This document shows, one piece after another, positions 19,890-30,049 of a DNA stretch of 64,000 nt. The notes beneath the pieces were generated by a model. It was not told the origin of the DNA, searched no databases, and saw nothing but the letters and a program-made list of their open reading frames with translations. The number at the start of each line of letters is the position of its first letter. Position 1 is the first letter of the stretch. This DNA comes from Bacteroidales bacterium (lineage in GTDB: Bacteria; Bacteroidota; Bacteroidia; Bacteroidales; UBA10428), in the NCBI GenBank assembly GCA_016929525.1, contig JAFGIP010000009.1, positions 31,886 through 95,885 of the forward strand, written 5' to 3'. The position numbers and the translations under genes are program-made.

Positions 19890-21736
19890 TATATCTTAAT
19901 TTTTTGGTCGAGTTTAGTTATGACCTTTTCAGCCCTTTTATACAGACCTGACATTTCCGCCTCAGGATTACCAGGTGCGAACCTCGCATATTCACAGATT
20001 TCAAGAATTGCAAAAAATTCGTCAGATATTTCAATATTCACTTTTTGGGTTTGCAACACTTCCAGTGAATGCCCTTTAGAAAGTTCCGAAATGGAAATGT
20101 TTAACTTATCTGACAGGAAGCCCCATAATGCCTTACTTAATTCATCATAAAACTCTTCTTTTTTATCCTGTTTTAAAAGTCGTTGTGCCATCTTTAGTTT
20201 TCGTGATGCCACTTTGTTTGCCTTGCGGTTTTTATATTTAACAACGTTGGCGCTTCTTTTTATCTGTTCCCTGCGAATAATTAAAACAACTATAAAAGCA
20301 GCAAAACTCAAAATATAGAGCGAAAAGAACCACTTGCTTCCAAAATAGAATCTGTCTTTGCGTTTTAATTTTGTTATTGTCTCAATATATCGAATATCAC
20401 TGCCAAGTAATTCTACTTCTTCCTTTGACAGATTGCTGATTTGAACAGATGTGCTATCCCCTTCCCCCTTTTCAACAATAATGTCAAATGAGCGTGTTGT
20501 GATGGTTTTGTAAGTTCTTGATAAAGGATCAAAATAGACAAGTGAAAATGGTGGAACCGTAAAATGCCCTGCATGTCTCGGAATTGCAGTATACTCTATC
20601 AGAACTTTACCCGTACGATTATCGTTGTTCTTATCCAGACGAACTTCTTTTACCGGGTCAAAAACTTCAAAAGCCGGCGGAAAGTCAGATCCAATACTTT
20701 CAATAAGTTTTATATTACCTCTTCCTGAAATGGCAACCCGGAAAATAATCGCATCATTAGTTTTAACATTGGTTTCTGATACAGAGGCACCAATCTCGAA
20801 ATGACCCACAGCACCGGAAAATCCCTCAGGCTGATTACCGGGAAGCTGTCTTATATTAAATGTCAAAGGTTTGCTTTTCAGATTAATTCTTTTTCTCTGA
20901 ACCGGAGATCCAAAAAATTCATCGAAAATACTTCTTGGAGTCCTGCTGCTCTGTTCCTGTACTTCCACCAATAAATTAAAAGGTTCAATTTTAATTTCAC
21001 CACTTTTCTGAGGATAGAGAATCACTTTACTCAAAACGCCGGAATAATATATATCATTCCCTACCTTTTCTCTTTCGAATGATGTTTGCGGTATTTCAAC
21101 ATTTTGCTGGTAAAAACCCACAAAATTCGGTCCTTTAAACTGCTGGTCAATGCCGGATATCTGTACTTTGGTATATAGTTTTACCCATGCAGTAATCTGC
21201 TCACCTATGTAAGCGGTTTTCTTATCAGCAACCAACTGTACAAAAATATCTTCACCATCGCTAATCGTACTTCCTGCAACCGTCTTATCCTGTTTTGAAC
21301 CCTGCGAGGATTGCGTGCCCGATCCCACAACTTCAATATTCAGAGAATTTGATTTGTATTCATCTCTCTTATATGTAGCAGTTGCATGTGCAATGGTATA
21401 GGTACCTGCATTGGGAGGAGCCTGCAAATAATATGTATATGTATAAGTGGAACTTCGGGTTGTTTTTCCGTTGATCATCTGAAAAGAAGTACTCTGACCT
21501 GTATGTGGACCACCTACATATCTGAATTCACCAAAATTGGGGGGAGTAAAATTGTCAATATCCTTATTGACTGTATAAGTAAGCTGAAATTGTTCTTCTG
21601 CTCTTAATACTTTTGGTGCACTTGCAGTAAATGAGATATCCTGTGTGTAGGCAATATTTAAAATCGCAGTCAGTATGATGATCAGGGTACTTATCCAAAA
21701 AATTTTATTCTTACTCATATTTACTGCAAGTTTCAT
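19889..21736 (-). CDS. batD: BatD protein
   Basis: Signal peptide; BatD domain (FTASAPKVLRAEEQFQLTYTVNKD), C-terminal TM; Bat operon position. Confidence 0.9.
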   Translation of the reverse strand: MKLAVNMSKNKIFWISTLIIILTAILNIAYTQDISFTASAPKVLRAEEQFQLTYTVNKDIDNFTPPNFGEFRYVGGPHTGQSTSFQMINGKTTRSSTYTYTYYLQAPPNAGTYTIAHATATYKRDEYKSNSLNIEVVGSGTQSSQGSKQDKTVAGSTISDGEDIFVQLVADKKTAYIGEQITAWVKLYTKVQISGIDQQFKGPNFVGFYQQNVEIPQTSFEREKVGNDIYYSGVLSKVILYPQKSGEIKIEPFNLLVEVQEQSSRTPRSIFDEFFGSPVQRKRINLKSKPLTFNIRQLPGNQPEGFSGAVGHFEIGASVSETNVKTNDAIIFRVAISGRGNIKLIESIGSDFPPAFEVFDPVKEVRLDKNNDNRTGKVLIEYTAIPRHAGHFTVPPFSLVYFDPLSRTYKTITTRSFDIIVEKGEGDSTSVQISNLSKEEVELLGSDIRYIETITKLKRKDRFYFGSKWFFSLYILSFAAFIVVLIIRREQIKRSANVVKYKNRKANKVASRKLKMAQRLLKQDKKEEFYDELSKALWGFLSDKLNISISELSKGHSLEVLQTQKVNIEISDEFFAILEICEYARFAPGNPEAEMSGLYKRAEKVITKLDQKIKI

Positions 21737-21746
21737 AGCTTTAATT

Positions 21747-22427
21747 TTACCATTCTTTTTCTACTGGTATTTTTCTCATCATTGCCTTTTGCTCCTGGAC
21801 TTTTTTCATTACATCCTTTTCATCCTGTTCCATTGCTTCAAGAAGTCTTTCAGCATCTTCTTTCGATATTTGTTGTTCTTTTCCGGTCTGTTGCTGTTGC
21901 TGTTGCTGTTGCTGATTTTGCTGTTGCTGTTGCTGATCCTGTTGTTGTTGTTGCTGATCCTGTTGTTGCTGTTGCTGATCCTGTTGTTGCTGTTGATTTT
22001 GTTGTTGGTTTAACATATTCTGTGCAAGGAACAAATTATGTTTTGCATCCCGATCTTTGGGGTTCAGGCGTAAGCTTTGTTTATAGGCCTCAATACTTCT
22101 TTCCAGTTTTTGAGATTTAAAGTATGAATTTCCTAAGTTATAGTAATAATCAGCAAGCTTTTCATTTTCTTCTTCTTTGCTGACTGCTGTTTCAAATTTT
22201 GTAATTGCAGGTTCATACTGATCCTGTTTATATAATGAATTGCCAAGATTATAAGTTGCATCTGTCGATTCGGGATTTTTATCCAGAGCTTTCCGATAAT
22301 GAAGTTCAGCTTCGGAATACCCTTCCTGTTTAAACTCCCTGTTTCCCCTTCTGATTTCCTTTTTTACATTCTGTGCATTCAAAAAAACAGAACATGAAAC
22401 CAATATGAATATAATTAATGTTCTCAT
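21747..22427 (-). CDS. batC: BatC-like TPR protein with polyglutamine tract
   Basis: TPRs plus QQQQQDQQQQQQDQQ tract; 4-bp overlap with batB. Confidence 0.87.
   Translation of the reverse strand: MRTLIIFILVSCSVFLNAQNVKKEIRRGNREFKQEGYSEAELHYRKALDKNPESTDATYNLGNSLYKQDQYEPAITKFETAVSKEEENEKLADYYYNLGNSYFKSQKLERSIEAYKQSLRLNPKDRDAKHNLFLAQNMLNQQQNQQQQQDQQQQQQDQQQQQQDQQQQQQNQQQQQQQQQTGKEQQISKEDAERLLEAMEQDEKDVMKKVQEQKAMMRKIPVEKEW
21887..22010. repeat. Low-complexity tandem repeat (CTGTTG / CTGATCCTGTTGTTGCTGTTG) encoding poly-Q/D in BatC
   Basis: Direct reading of repeated ctgttgctgatcctgttgttg units. Confidence 0.9.
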
Positions 22428-23470
22428 GACGGCAAGTTCTTTCTGAAAATTGATAAATTGGCAAATTTTTGATTCTTCCTTTCCATAATTAAAAAATCGA
22501 TCAGCAGCAGAAGAAGAGCAAATGCTATAAAATAGTGAAACTGATCGTCGTATTCGGAATAAACCTTAGTTTCAATTTCCGATTTGTTCAGCTGATTAAG
22601 TTCGTTGTATAACTTATTTAAACCAACATTTCCTGTCGAAGCTGCATAAAATTCTCCGCCGCCATTATGTGCTATATCTTTCAACATTTTTGCATTAAGT
22701 CTGCTTATTACAGGGTTACCCTGTCTGTCCTGAAGGTATCCGGCCTGTGATGTTCTGCCTCCTGTAACAGGTATCAAAGCCCCTTTTGATGAGCCCATTC
22801 CTATTGTATAAACAAGAATTCCTTTTTCTGCTGCACGCTTTGCAGCTTCTGTCGCATCACCTTCATGATTTTCACCGTCTGAAATTATCACTATAACCTT
22901 ACTGGCTTCCTGATCCTGAGTAAATGATTTCATTCCCAGCTCAATTGCCGAACCAATGGCAGTACCCTGTTTTGATACAATTCCTGTACTTATGTTAGAA
23001 AGAAATATTTTTGCAGAAATATAATCGGTTGTTATTGGCAACTGAGTATATGCATCACCGGCAAAAACTATCATCCCAATCTTATCATCCTGCATCTTAT
23101 CAATCATAGAAGTAATAGCCTGCTTTGCACGTTCCAGCCTGTTTGGTTTAATATCTTCCGCCAGCATACTTCTTGAAACATCCAATGCAATAATAAGTTC
23201 TATACCTTCTCTTTTTACCTCCTCAAGCTTAGAACCAAATTGCGGTCGGGCTAATGCTATTATTATGGAAATTATTGCCATTAAGTACAAAATAAACTTA
23301 ATATTGTTTCTGCCGGGTGAACGCATTGGCATAAGAATATCGTAAAAACTCATATCCGTAAACCTGCGCATTGCTCTTTTTTTAAAAAAATGAAATACAA
23401 TATAAATTGCAATTAGCAGCGGAATAAGAAAAAGCAGATTAAGTAAATATGGATTTGCAAACCTGAACAT
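22424..23470 (-). CDS. batB: BatB, VWA-domain protein
   Basis: IIALDVSRSMLAEDIKPNRLERAKQ MIDAS motif; TM flanks. Confidence 0.92.
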   Translation of the reverse strand: MFRFANPYLLNLLFLIPLLIAIYIVFHFFKKRAMRRFTDMSFYDILMPMRSPGRNNIKFILYLMAIISIIIALARPQFGSKLEEVKREGIELIIALDVSRSMLAEDIKPNRLERAKQAITSMIDKMQDDKIGMIVFAGDAYTQLPITTDYISAKIFLSNISTGIVSKQGTAIGSAIELGMKSFTQDQEASKVIVIISDGENHEGDATEAAKRAAEKGILVYTIGMGSSKGALIPVTGGRTSQAGYLQDRQGNPVISRLNAKMLKDIAHNGGGEFYAASTGNVGLNKLYNELNQLNKSEIETKVYSEYDDQFHYFIAFALLLLLIDFLIMERKNQKFANLSIFRKNLPS

Positions 23471-23481
23471 ACTTTTAAGTT

Positions 23482-24477
23482 TTAAGGTATTGACCGTAAA
23501 AGAGTTTTTCTGGTTATAAATTCAAATAGTAAAATACAAAATGCAACCAGTACAAAAGGCAGATATTCTTCCTCTTTACGACTAAACTCCTTAACATTGA
23601 TTTTTGATTTTTCAAGCTTATCAATTTCCTGATATATCTGTCGGAGTTTATCGTTATTTGCAGCCCTGTAATATTTGCCATCTGTTATATCTGCAATTTG
23701 TTGCAAAGTTTCTTCATCAATTTCTACCGGCATTTGTCGCGTAACTGTTCTGCCAAAGAAATCCTGAACAGGGTAAGGGGCTGTGCCCTGTGTTCCCACA
23801 CCGATTGTATATACACGTATTCCGAAAGTTTTTGCGAGTTCGGCAGCTGTTATCGGATCAATTACTCCCTGGTTGTTAACCCCGTCAGTAAGTAAAATAA
23901 TAACTTTGCTAATTGCTTCACTGTCTTTCAATCTTTTTACAGCATTTGCAAGACCAACACCAATAGCAGTGCCATCTTCAATAATCCCGCTTTGCAAATC
24001 CTTGAATAAATTAATAAGCACACTATGGTCAGTTGTGAGTGGGCACTGTGTAAAGCTTTCGCCGCTAAAAACAACCAGTCCTATCCGGTCATTACGGCGG
24101 CCTGAAATAAATTCAACAGCCACATCTTTTGATGCTCTCAACCTGTCGGGTTTAAGGTCCTGAGCCAACATACTACTGCTTACATCAAGAGCCAGTACAA
24201 TGTCTATCCCCTGTGTGCTAACATTTTCCCAATTATTTGACGACTGGGGTCTCGCAAGTGCAATTATAAGCAATGCCAGAGCAACTATTTTTAATGAAAA
24301 CATCACATGTGCCAATATGCTCTTATATGACGGAACCAATTGTTCTAAAGCTTTTGTGCTTGCTACCTGCACTGTTGCAACAGTATTTCTTCGTCGTAAT
24401 ATATACCATACAACCGGTGCTACCAATATTAACAGCAGTAAGAAAATTTTTGGATATGCAAACTCTATTTCACTCAT
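23482..24477 (-). CDS. batA: BatA, VWA-domain protein
   Basis: IVLALDVSSSMLAQDLKPDRLRASKDVA MIDAS motif; TM flanks. Confidence 0.92.
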   Translation of the reverse strand: MSEIEFAYPKIFLLLLILVAPVVWYILRRRNTVATVQVASTKALEQLVPSYKSILAHVMFSLKIVALALLIIALARPQSSNNWENVSTQGIDIVLALDVSSSMLAQDLKPDRLRASKDVAVEFISGRRNDRIGLVVFSGESFTQCPLTTDHSVLINLFKDLQSGIIEDGTAIGVGLANAVKRLKDSEAISKVIILLTDGVNNQGVIDPITAAELAKTFGIRVYTIGVGTQGTAPYPVQDFFGRTVTRQMPVEIDEETLQQIADITDGKYYRAANNDKLRQIYQEIDKLEKSKINVKEFSRKEEEYLPFVLVAFCILLFEFITRKTLLRSIP

Positions 24478-24482
24478 AAATG

Positions 24483-25451
24483 CTATTCATTTTTAGCTTC
24501 TAAAGTGTCAACCCCCTTTGGTATTTCCTGTCTGTCTTTTGTTTTTTTAATAAAATCGAAGGCATTGTCAAGATGCCTGATATTCTCATCAGGGTCAGTC
24601 TCGCCTTTCGCAAATTTTACAAGGTCGGCAAGGCTCAGTAAATCTTCTAAAATATCATAGTTTATCCTTGCTGTCTCCAGTTCTCTGATTTGACTCAATA
24701 TTTCATCGGATGTTAGTTCCAGTGCAGGGATGTCAAATCTTTTTGATATGTACCATCGGATAACATATGTGATCCGAGTATAATATTCTTTTTGCTTTTG
24801 CTGCTGCCACAGCTTTTGGGCCTTTATCTTATCGAGCTCCCGTAATGCTGTAATATGGGGAGGTTCCTCAGGTTTAACCTGAATTGGTTCAGCGTCTTGT
24901 TTCTCTTTCTTTCCTAAATAATAAATAACAATAAGAATTATTGCTAATATTAATAATACCGGCAATGAATAAATTAGTATCTCGCCAACGGTTACCGGGG
25001 CTCTTCTGTTTGCCTTAATATCTCTTATTGTTCCCGTAGTATCAATAGCTACACCAAGCACTTCAAGGTATGTTGGCTCGGTTAAAATTGTATCTGTAAA
25101 ACCACTTAGTGGTACCAGGATTGGCTGAGGAGGTATATAATACAATCCTGTATCGAATGACGTAATTGTCAACTGCAAAGAAACAATATTCAATCCTTTT
25201 CCGGATTTTAAGGAATCGATAACCGGCGCACCGACAATTTCAATCCCATCTGTCAATGATTCTGTGTAAACCGGGAATCGCACCGGTTGCTGTTTATTTT
25301 TTTCAACTTCGTATTTTAATTTAATCTGATCGCCAATAGTAATCCTGTTTGTATCAATCGAAGTTTTAACAACCGGGATCTGTCCGAAACTACTATTATT
25401 AAATAACTGAAATGTCAATACTAAAATTACGAAATCAATTCTTCGAAACAT
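24483..25451 (-). CDS. Bat-operon membrane protein (DUF4381/BatD-N-like)
   Basis: Signal peptide, extracellular beta domain, single TM, helical cytoplasmic tail; between batA and DUF58 gene. Confidence 0.65.
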   Translation of the reverse strand: MFRRIDFVILVLTFQLFNNSSFGQIPVVKTSIDTNRITIGDQIKLKYEVEKNKQQPVRFPVYTESLTDGIEIVGAPVIDSLKSGKGLNIVSLQLTITSFDTGLYYIPPQPILVPLSGFTDTILTEPTYLEVLGVAIDTTGTIRDIKANRRAPVTVGEILIYSLPVLLILAIILIVIYYLGKKEKQDAEPIQVKPEEPPHITALRELDKIKAQKLWQQQKQKEYYTRITYVIRWYISKRFDIPALELTSDEILSQIRELETARINYDILEDLLSLADLVKFAKGETDPDENIRHLDNAFDFIKKTKDRQEIPKGVDTLEAKNE

Positions 25452-25455
25452 AAAA

Positions 25456-26322
25456 TCAAGCTCTTTTCTTAAACAACTTCATTAGCGGTTTAACATAGTC
25501 TTCATGTGTTGCCAGTTCAGCATTATCAATACCATATTTCTTAAATAATTCCATTGTTTCTTTCGACTTATTTGTCCAATATTCAGCATATGCTTTTCTG
25601 ACAATCTTCAAACCCGAATCTACTTCAATCATCTTACCAGATTCTGCGTCCTTCATTCTTATAAGGCCTACATCTGGTAATTCAGTTTCTCTTATATCAA
25701 ATACTTTAAGTGCTATTAAATCGTGTTTTTTACTTCCTATTTTAAGTGCCTCTTCATAATTATCGTCTATAAAGTCGGAAATAAGAAATGCAGTACTTCT
25801 TTTCTTAATTGCATTAATAAGATATTCAAGAGCTATGCTGATATTAGTCCCTCTGCTTTGTGGTTCAAAATCTATAAGTTCCCGAATGATTCTTAAGATA
25901 TGTTGTCTTCCTTTTTTGGGAGGAATAAACTTTTCAATGTTATTAGAAAATAGTATTACACCAATTTTATCATTATTTGAAATCGCAGAAAAAGAAAGTA
26001 CAGCAGCAACTTCGGTGATAAGATTTTTCTTTAAACGGAAACTTGATGCAAATTCTCTTGATCCGCTTACATCAATTAAGAGCATAACAGTAAGCTCACG
26101 TTCTTCTTCAAATACCTTGACATAAGGGTGATTAAACCGTGCTGTTACATTCCAGTCGATATTACGAATGTCATCACCATACTGATATTCGCGAACTTCA
26201 CTGAATGCCATACCCTTCCCCTTAAAAGCACTATGATATTCACCTGAGAAAATCTGTTGTGATAATCCCCTTGTTTTTATTTCAATCCTGCGCACTCTTT
26301 TTAACAGATCCGTTGCTTCCAT
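25456..26322 (-). CDS. DUF58 domain protein
   Basis: KGMAFSEVREYQYGDDIRNIDWNVTARFNHPYVKVFEEERELTVMLLIDVSGS; start at MEATDLL. Confidence 0.93.
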   Translation of the reverse strand: MEATDLLKRVRRIEIKTRGLSQQIFSGEYHSAFKGKGMAFSEVREYQYGDDIRNIDWNVTARFNHPYVKVFEEERELTVMLLIDVSGSREFASSFRLKKNLITEVAAVLSFSAISNNDKIGVILFSNNIEKFIPPKKGRQHILRIIRELIDFEPQSRGTNISIALEYLINAIKKRSTAFLISDFIDDNYEEALKIGSKKHDLIALKVFDIRETELPDVGLIRMKDAESGKMIEVDSGLKIVRKAYAEYWTNKSKETMELFKKYGIDNAELATHEDYVKPLMKLFKKRA

Positions 26323-26747
26323 TAATTCCTTCTTTCTTGTGTGGTGACTGTAAAGAACCATTCACCCTCTTCCATACTTATATCGAATATCCGTTCATCC
26401 ATCTTATAACTCCATTTATTATTACCTTCTGAGTTGTATTTCTCATTCAGTTCAGCGAGAACATCATTAATATTTGAATAATCGCACATTTTCCTGATCA
26501 ATGTGCATTTCTCCACATCCGACAGAAAAAACAATATGGTTATTTCATTGATTTTATCTTCGTACTTTAAATATTTATAATGTGGGTTTATTACCCCTGT
26601 ATTCAGTTTAAAATTTTTGTGCGACACTTTCATTTCTGCAATAATCTCATCTTTATGCATACCAATAAAATTTTGTGATTTGCATGAGATACTGGCAACA
26701 GTTGCTAATATCAGAACAACTAATGTTATTTGCAGAAATTTTTTCAT
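26322..26747 (-). CDS. Small secreted hypothetical protein within Bat operon
   Basis: N-terminal signal/lipoprotein-like sequence (ATVASISCKSQ); start shares one base with DUF58 gene. Confidence 0.6.
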   Translation of the reverse strand: MKKFLQITLVVLILATVASISCKSQNFIGMHKDEIIAEMKVSHKNFKLNTGVINPHYKYLKYEDKINEITILFFLSDVEKCTLIRKMCDYSNINDVLAELNEKYNSEGNNKWSYKMDERIFDISMEEGEWFFTVTTQERRN

Positions 26748-26763
26748 TAGTTCTCTTTTTATA

Positions 26764-27762
26764 TTATGGTACTTCTACTTTATTCAATATTTCGGTAATT
26801 ATGTTTTCAGAAGTTATATTTTCTGCTTCTGCTTCATAAGTCAATCCTATCCTGTGACGCATTACATCGTAACATACTGCGCGCACATCTTCGGGAATAA
26901 CATAACCTCTTCTTTTAATGAATGCATAAGTTTTTGCAGCCTTTGCCAGATTGATACTGGCTCTTGGAGATGAACCATAACTGATCATGTTCTTAAACTC
27001 AGGAAGATTGTATTTATCCGCATATCTGGTAGAGAAAACAATATCGAGAATGTAATTCTCTATTTTCTCATCCATATATACTTCCTTTACTACCTCCCTT
27101 GCTTTCATTATATTTTCAGGTTTTAATACTTTATTTGCGGTTGGGAATTCGACCTCAAGGTTTTCCCGCATTATGCCAAGCTCTTCATTTTTTTGCGGAT
27201 AATCCAACACTATTTTTAGCATAAAACGATCCATTTGTGCCTCCGGTAACGGATATGTGCCTTCCTGCTCAATTGGGTTCTGTGTAGCCATTACCAGAAA
27301 TGGTTTTGGTAAATCAAATGTCTCACTCCCTATTGTAACATGTTTTTCCTGCATAGCTTCAAGTAAAGCACTTTGTACTTTTGCCGGTGAACGGTTAATC
27401 TCATCGGCGAGGATGAAGTTGGCAAATATTGGCCCCTTCTTAACCTGGAATTCTTCTTTTTTCTGGCTGTAAATCATTGTACCTATTAAATCAGCAGGCA
27501 GCAGATCAGGAGTAAACTGTATTCTGCTGAACTTAGCTTCAATTGTAGTGGCCAGCGTATTTATTGCTAACGTTTTGGCTAGACCAGGAACTCCTTCAAG
27601 TAGAATGTGACCATCGGATAGTAATCCTACAAGCAACCCTTCCAATAAGTGTTTCTGGCCTATAATTACTTTGCTCATTTCCAGATTTATTAAATCTACA
27701 AATGAACTTTCCTGCTTGATTTTTTCATTCAGTTCCTGGATATTAACATTCATTTGACTCAT
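26764..27762 (-). CDS. MoxR-family AAA+ ATPase
   Basis: EGVPGLAKT Walker A, LADEINRSPAKVQSALLEAMQE, MATQNPIEQEGTYPLPEAQMDRF. Confidence 0.96.
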   Translation of the reverse strand: MSQMNVNIQELNEKIKQESSFVDLINLEMSKVIIGQKHLLEGLLVGLLSDGHILLEGVPGLAKTLAINTLATTIEAKFSRIQFTPDLLPADLIGTMIYSQKKEEFQVKKGPIFANFILADEINRSPAKVQSALLEAMQEKHVTIGSETFDLPKPFLVMATQNPIEQEGTYPLPEAQMDRFMLKIVLDYPQKNEELGIMRENLEVEFPTANKVLKPENIMKAREVVKEVYMDEKIENYILDIVFSTRYADKYNLPEFKNMISYGSSPRASINLAKAAKTYAFIKRRGYVIPEDVRAVCYDVMRHRIGLTYEAEAENITSENIITEILNKVEVP

Positions 27763-27949
27763 ATCTGACTATTTTTCACTATTTTTTACCAGAGAGCGAA
27801 AGTAACAATTTTTAAAAAAGGTGACTTTGTTCAGAAAATTAAAAAAATTTAAATGTCTGATATATTGCGAATTAGGTTCTGTTAAAAAATGTTAAGTGGA
27901 AATATAGAGTCAAAATGAGTATTTTCGGGAAAATAGTATTTAACGTATT

Positions 27950-28687
27950 ATGCAAAGGTATTTCATTGAATTACAGTACGATGGAAGTAATTACCATGGA
28001 TGGCAGATACAACCCAATGCACCTACAGTTCAACAGGAGCTGAACGAAAAGCTTTCTGTTCTTTTAAATAAAAAAATTGAAACAATCGGAGCCGGCAGAA
28101 CAGATACCGGTGTTCATGCCAGGCATTTTGTGGCACATTTCGATCTAAATAAACCTATTCATACAGATATTCAAAAGTTTATCCATAAGCTTAACTGTTT
28201 TCTTGCAGAAGATATTAAAGTTAATAATATTATACCTGTCGATAGCAAAGCACATGCACGTTTCGATGCTGTTTCAAGAACTTACAGTTATTACATAGCA
28301 ACAGGTAAAACTGTTTTTAATAAAAACTACGTATGGCAAATTTATCAACCGCTTAATTTAAGCAAGATGAATCTTGGGGCTAAAAAGCTTATGGAATATC
28401 ATGATTTTACAAGCTTCAGTAAATTGCACTCTGATGTTAAATCCTATATATGCGATATATATTCATCAAAATGGAAGTTTGAGAATGATTTAATGGTATA
28501 TAATATTACAGCTAACCGCTTTTTGAGAAATATGGTGAGAGCGATTGTAGGAACGCTTGTTTTACTTGGTCGCAATAAAATAGATATTGAACAATTTTGT
28601 AAAATCATAGAAAGTAAAGACCGTTCGTTAGCCGGAGAATCGGCACCGGCAAATGCTCTTTTTCTGGAGCATATTCAGTATTCATAA
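27950..28687 (+). CDS. truA: tRNA pseudouridine synthase A
   Basis: IELQYDGSNYHGWQIQPNAPTVQQELNEKL, GAGRTDTGVHARHFVAHF. Confidence 0.96.
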   Translation: MQRYFIELQYDGSNYHGWQIQPNAPTVQQELNEKLSVLLNKKIETIGAGRTDTGVHARHFVAHFDLNKPIHTDIQKFIHKLNCFLAEDIKVNNIIPVDSKAHARFDAVSRTYSYYIATGKTVFNKNYVWQIYQPLNLSKMNLGAKKLMEYHDFTSFSKLHSDVKSYICDIYSSKWKFENDLMVYNITANRFLRNMVRAIVGTLVLLGRNKIDIEQFCKIIESKDRSLAGESAPANALFLEHIQYS

Positions 28688-28792
28688 GCCTTTTGGAATA
28701 AAATCTGTTTATATCTTTTTATAACAAAGTGGTAACAAATAGCTATATTAAACGTTAAATACTTCGGGATATAAGCCTTAAAACAGCTACTA

Positions 28793-29302
28793 ATGAGAAG
28801 GTTAATTACATTGATTTTATTTGTGTCAGTTTGTTTGGGAGCAAAAGCACAGACAGGTATACCAAGGGCGCAGGCTATGTTTATCTATAATTTTTCACGC
28901 CTGATAGAATGGCCGGCAAATTATAAAACAGGACCGTTTGTAATTGGTGTTGTGGGGTCTACACCTACACTAGCAGAAATTGAAACTTATGCTTTAGGCA
29001 AAAATGTTGGCAGTCAGCCCATAGCTATTAAAAAATTTAATTCCCCTTCAGAAATATCTACATGCCATATTTTATTTGTACCCTTTAGTAAAACAAAACT
29101 TTTATCTGAAATAATTCCGGCTGTTCAGGATAAGAGCACTTTGATAATTACCGAAAAGAATGGTGCAATCGACGAAGGAGCATCAATTAATTTTGTAATA
29201 ATAGGTGACAAACTTAAGTTTGAAATAAAACCTTCCAATCTTACCAGGGTTAATATTAAAGTAAGTTCTAAACTTAGTGAAATGGCCTTTAAGGTTTACT
29301 AA
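28793..29302 (+). CDS. YfiR-family (DUF4154) periplasmic protein
   Basis: Signal peptide; AMFIYNFSRLIEWPANYKTGPFVIGVVG...LIITEKNGAIDEGASINFVIIGDKLKFEI. Confidence 0.82.
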   Translation: MRRLITLILFVSVCLGAKAQTGIPRAQAMFIYNFSRLIEWPANYKTGPFVIGVVGSTPTLAEIETYALGKNVGSQPIAIKKFNSPSEISTCHILFVPFSKTKLLSEIIPAVQDKSTLIITEKNGAIDEGASINFVIIGDKLKFEIKPSNLTRVNIKVSSKLSEMAFKVY

Positions 29303-30049
29303 TTAAGTATTCCATATCTCCCATGCCTTATCAGCCTGTAGTTTTAACATTGGCAGTCCGTTAAGTACTGTTGCATCTTGCTTTTCCCCTTTTTTCAAAA
29401 AAAGAGTTTTTTCCGGATTATAAATCAAATCGTATAAAATATGGTTTCTGGTTAATGCTCCATAAGGAATATCCGGACACCGGGCTGTATTTGGGTACAT
29501 ACCTAAAGGGGATGTGTTAATAATAATATGAAACTGTTTAATGACAGATTCATCCAAATCTTCATAGGAATAAAAATCTTTCGATTTTGGAACACGAGAA
29601 ACATACTTATATTTTATGTTATGCTTCTTCAGAATATATGCAACAGCTTTTGATGCTCCCCCGGTTCCCAGAATTAAGGCCGTTCTATGATATTCCCGCA
29701 TAACTTTTAAAAGTGGTTGCTCAAATCCAAAAGCATCGGTATTAAATCCCTTTAATCTGTATTCATTTCCACTACGAACTATTTTTATTGTATTAATTGC
29801 GCCTATTTCCTGTGCCTCATGGTCAATCTCATCTAAATATTGAAATACTTTTTCCTTATAAGGTATAGTAACATTCAAACCAAAAAGATACTGCTGTTCT
29901 TTCAGAATATTTGGAAGTTGCGAAATATCTTCTATCGGATAGTTGTCGTAACTGCAGTCAGCAATTTTCTCATCTCTGAATTTTTCAGTAAAGAAAGCTT
30001 TCGAGAAGCTATGACCAAGAGGGTATCCTATAAGACCAAATTTTCGCAT
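29303..30049 (-). CDS. aroE: Shikimate dehydrogenase
   Basis: GLIGYPLGHSFSKAFF, GLNVTIPYKEKV, AINTIKI, LILGTGGASKAVA. Confidence 0.95.
   Translation of the reverse strand: MRKFGLIGYPLGHSFSKAFFTEKFRDEKIADCSYDNYPIEDISQLPNILKEQQYLFGLNVTIPYKEKVFQYLDEIDHEAQEIGAINTIKIVRSGNEYRLKGFNTDAFGFEQPLLKVMREYHRTALILGTGGASKAVAYILKKHNIKYKYVSRVPKSKDFYSYEDLDESVIKQFHIIINTSPLGMYPNTARCPDIPYGALTRNHILYDLIYNPEKTLFLKKGEKQDATVLNGLPMLKLQADKAWEIWNT

Noticed and set aside
21887-22010. Repeated ctgttg units as a possible CRISPR or regulatory repeat
   Set aside because: In-frame coding poly-Q/D within batC; no unique spacers of constant length
23783-24163. 126-aa plus-strand ORF opposite batA
   Set aside because: Antisense shadow of a strongly supported VWA gene
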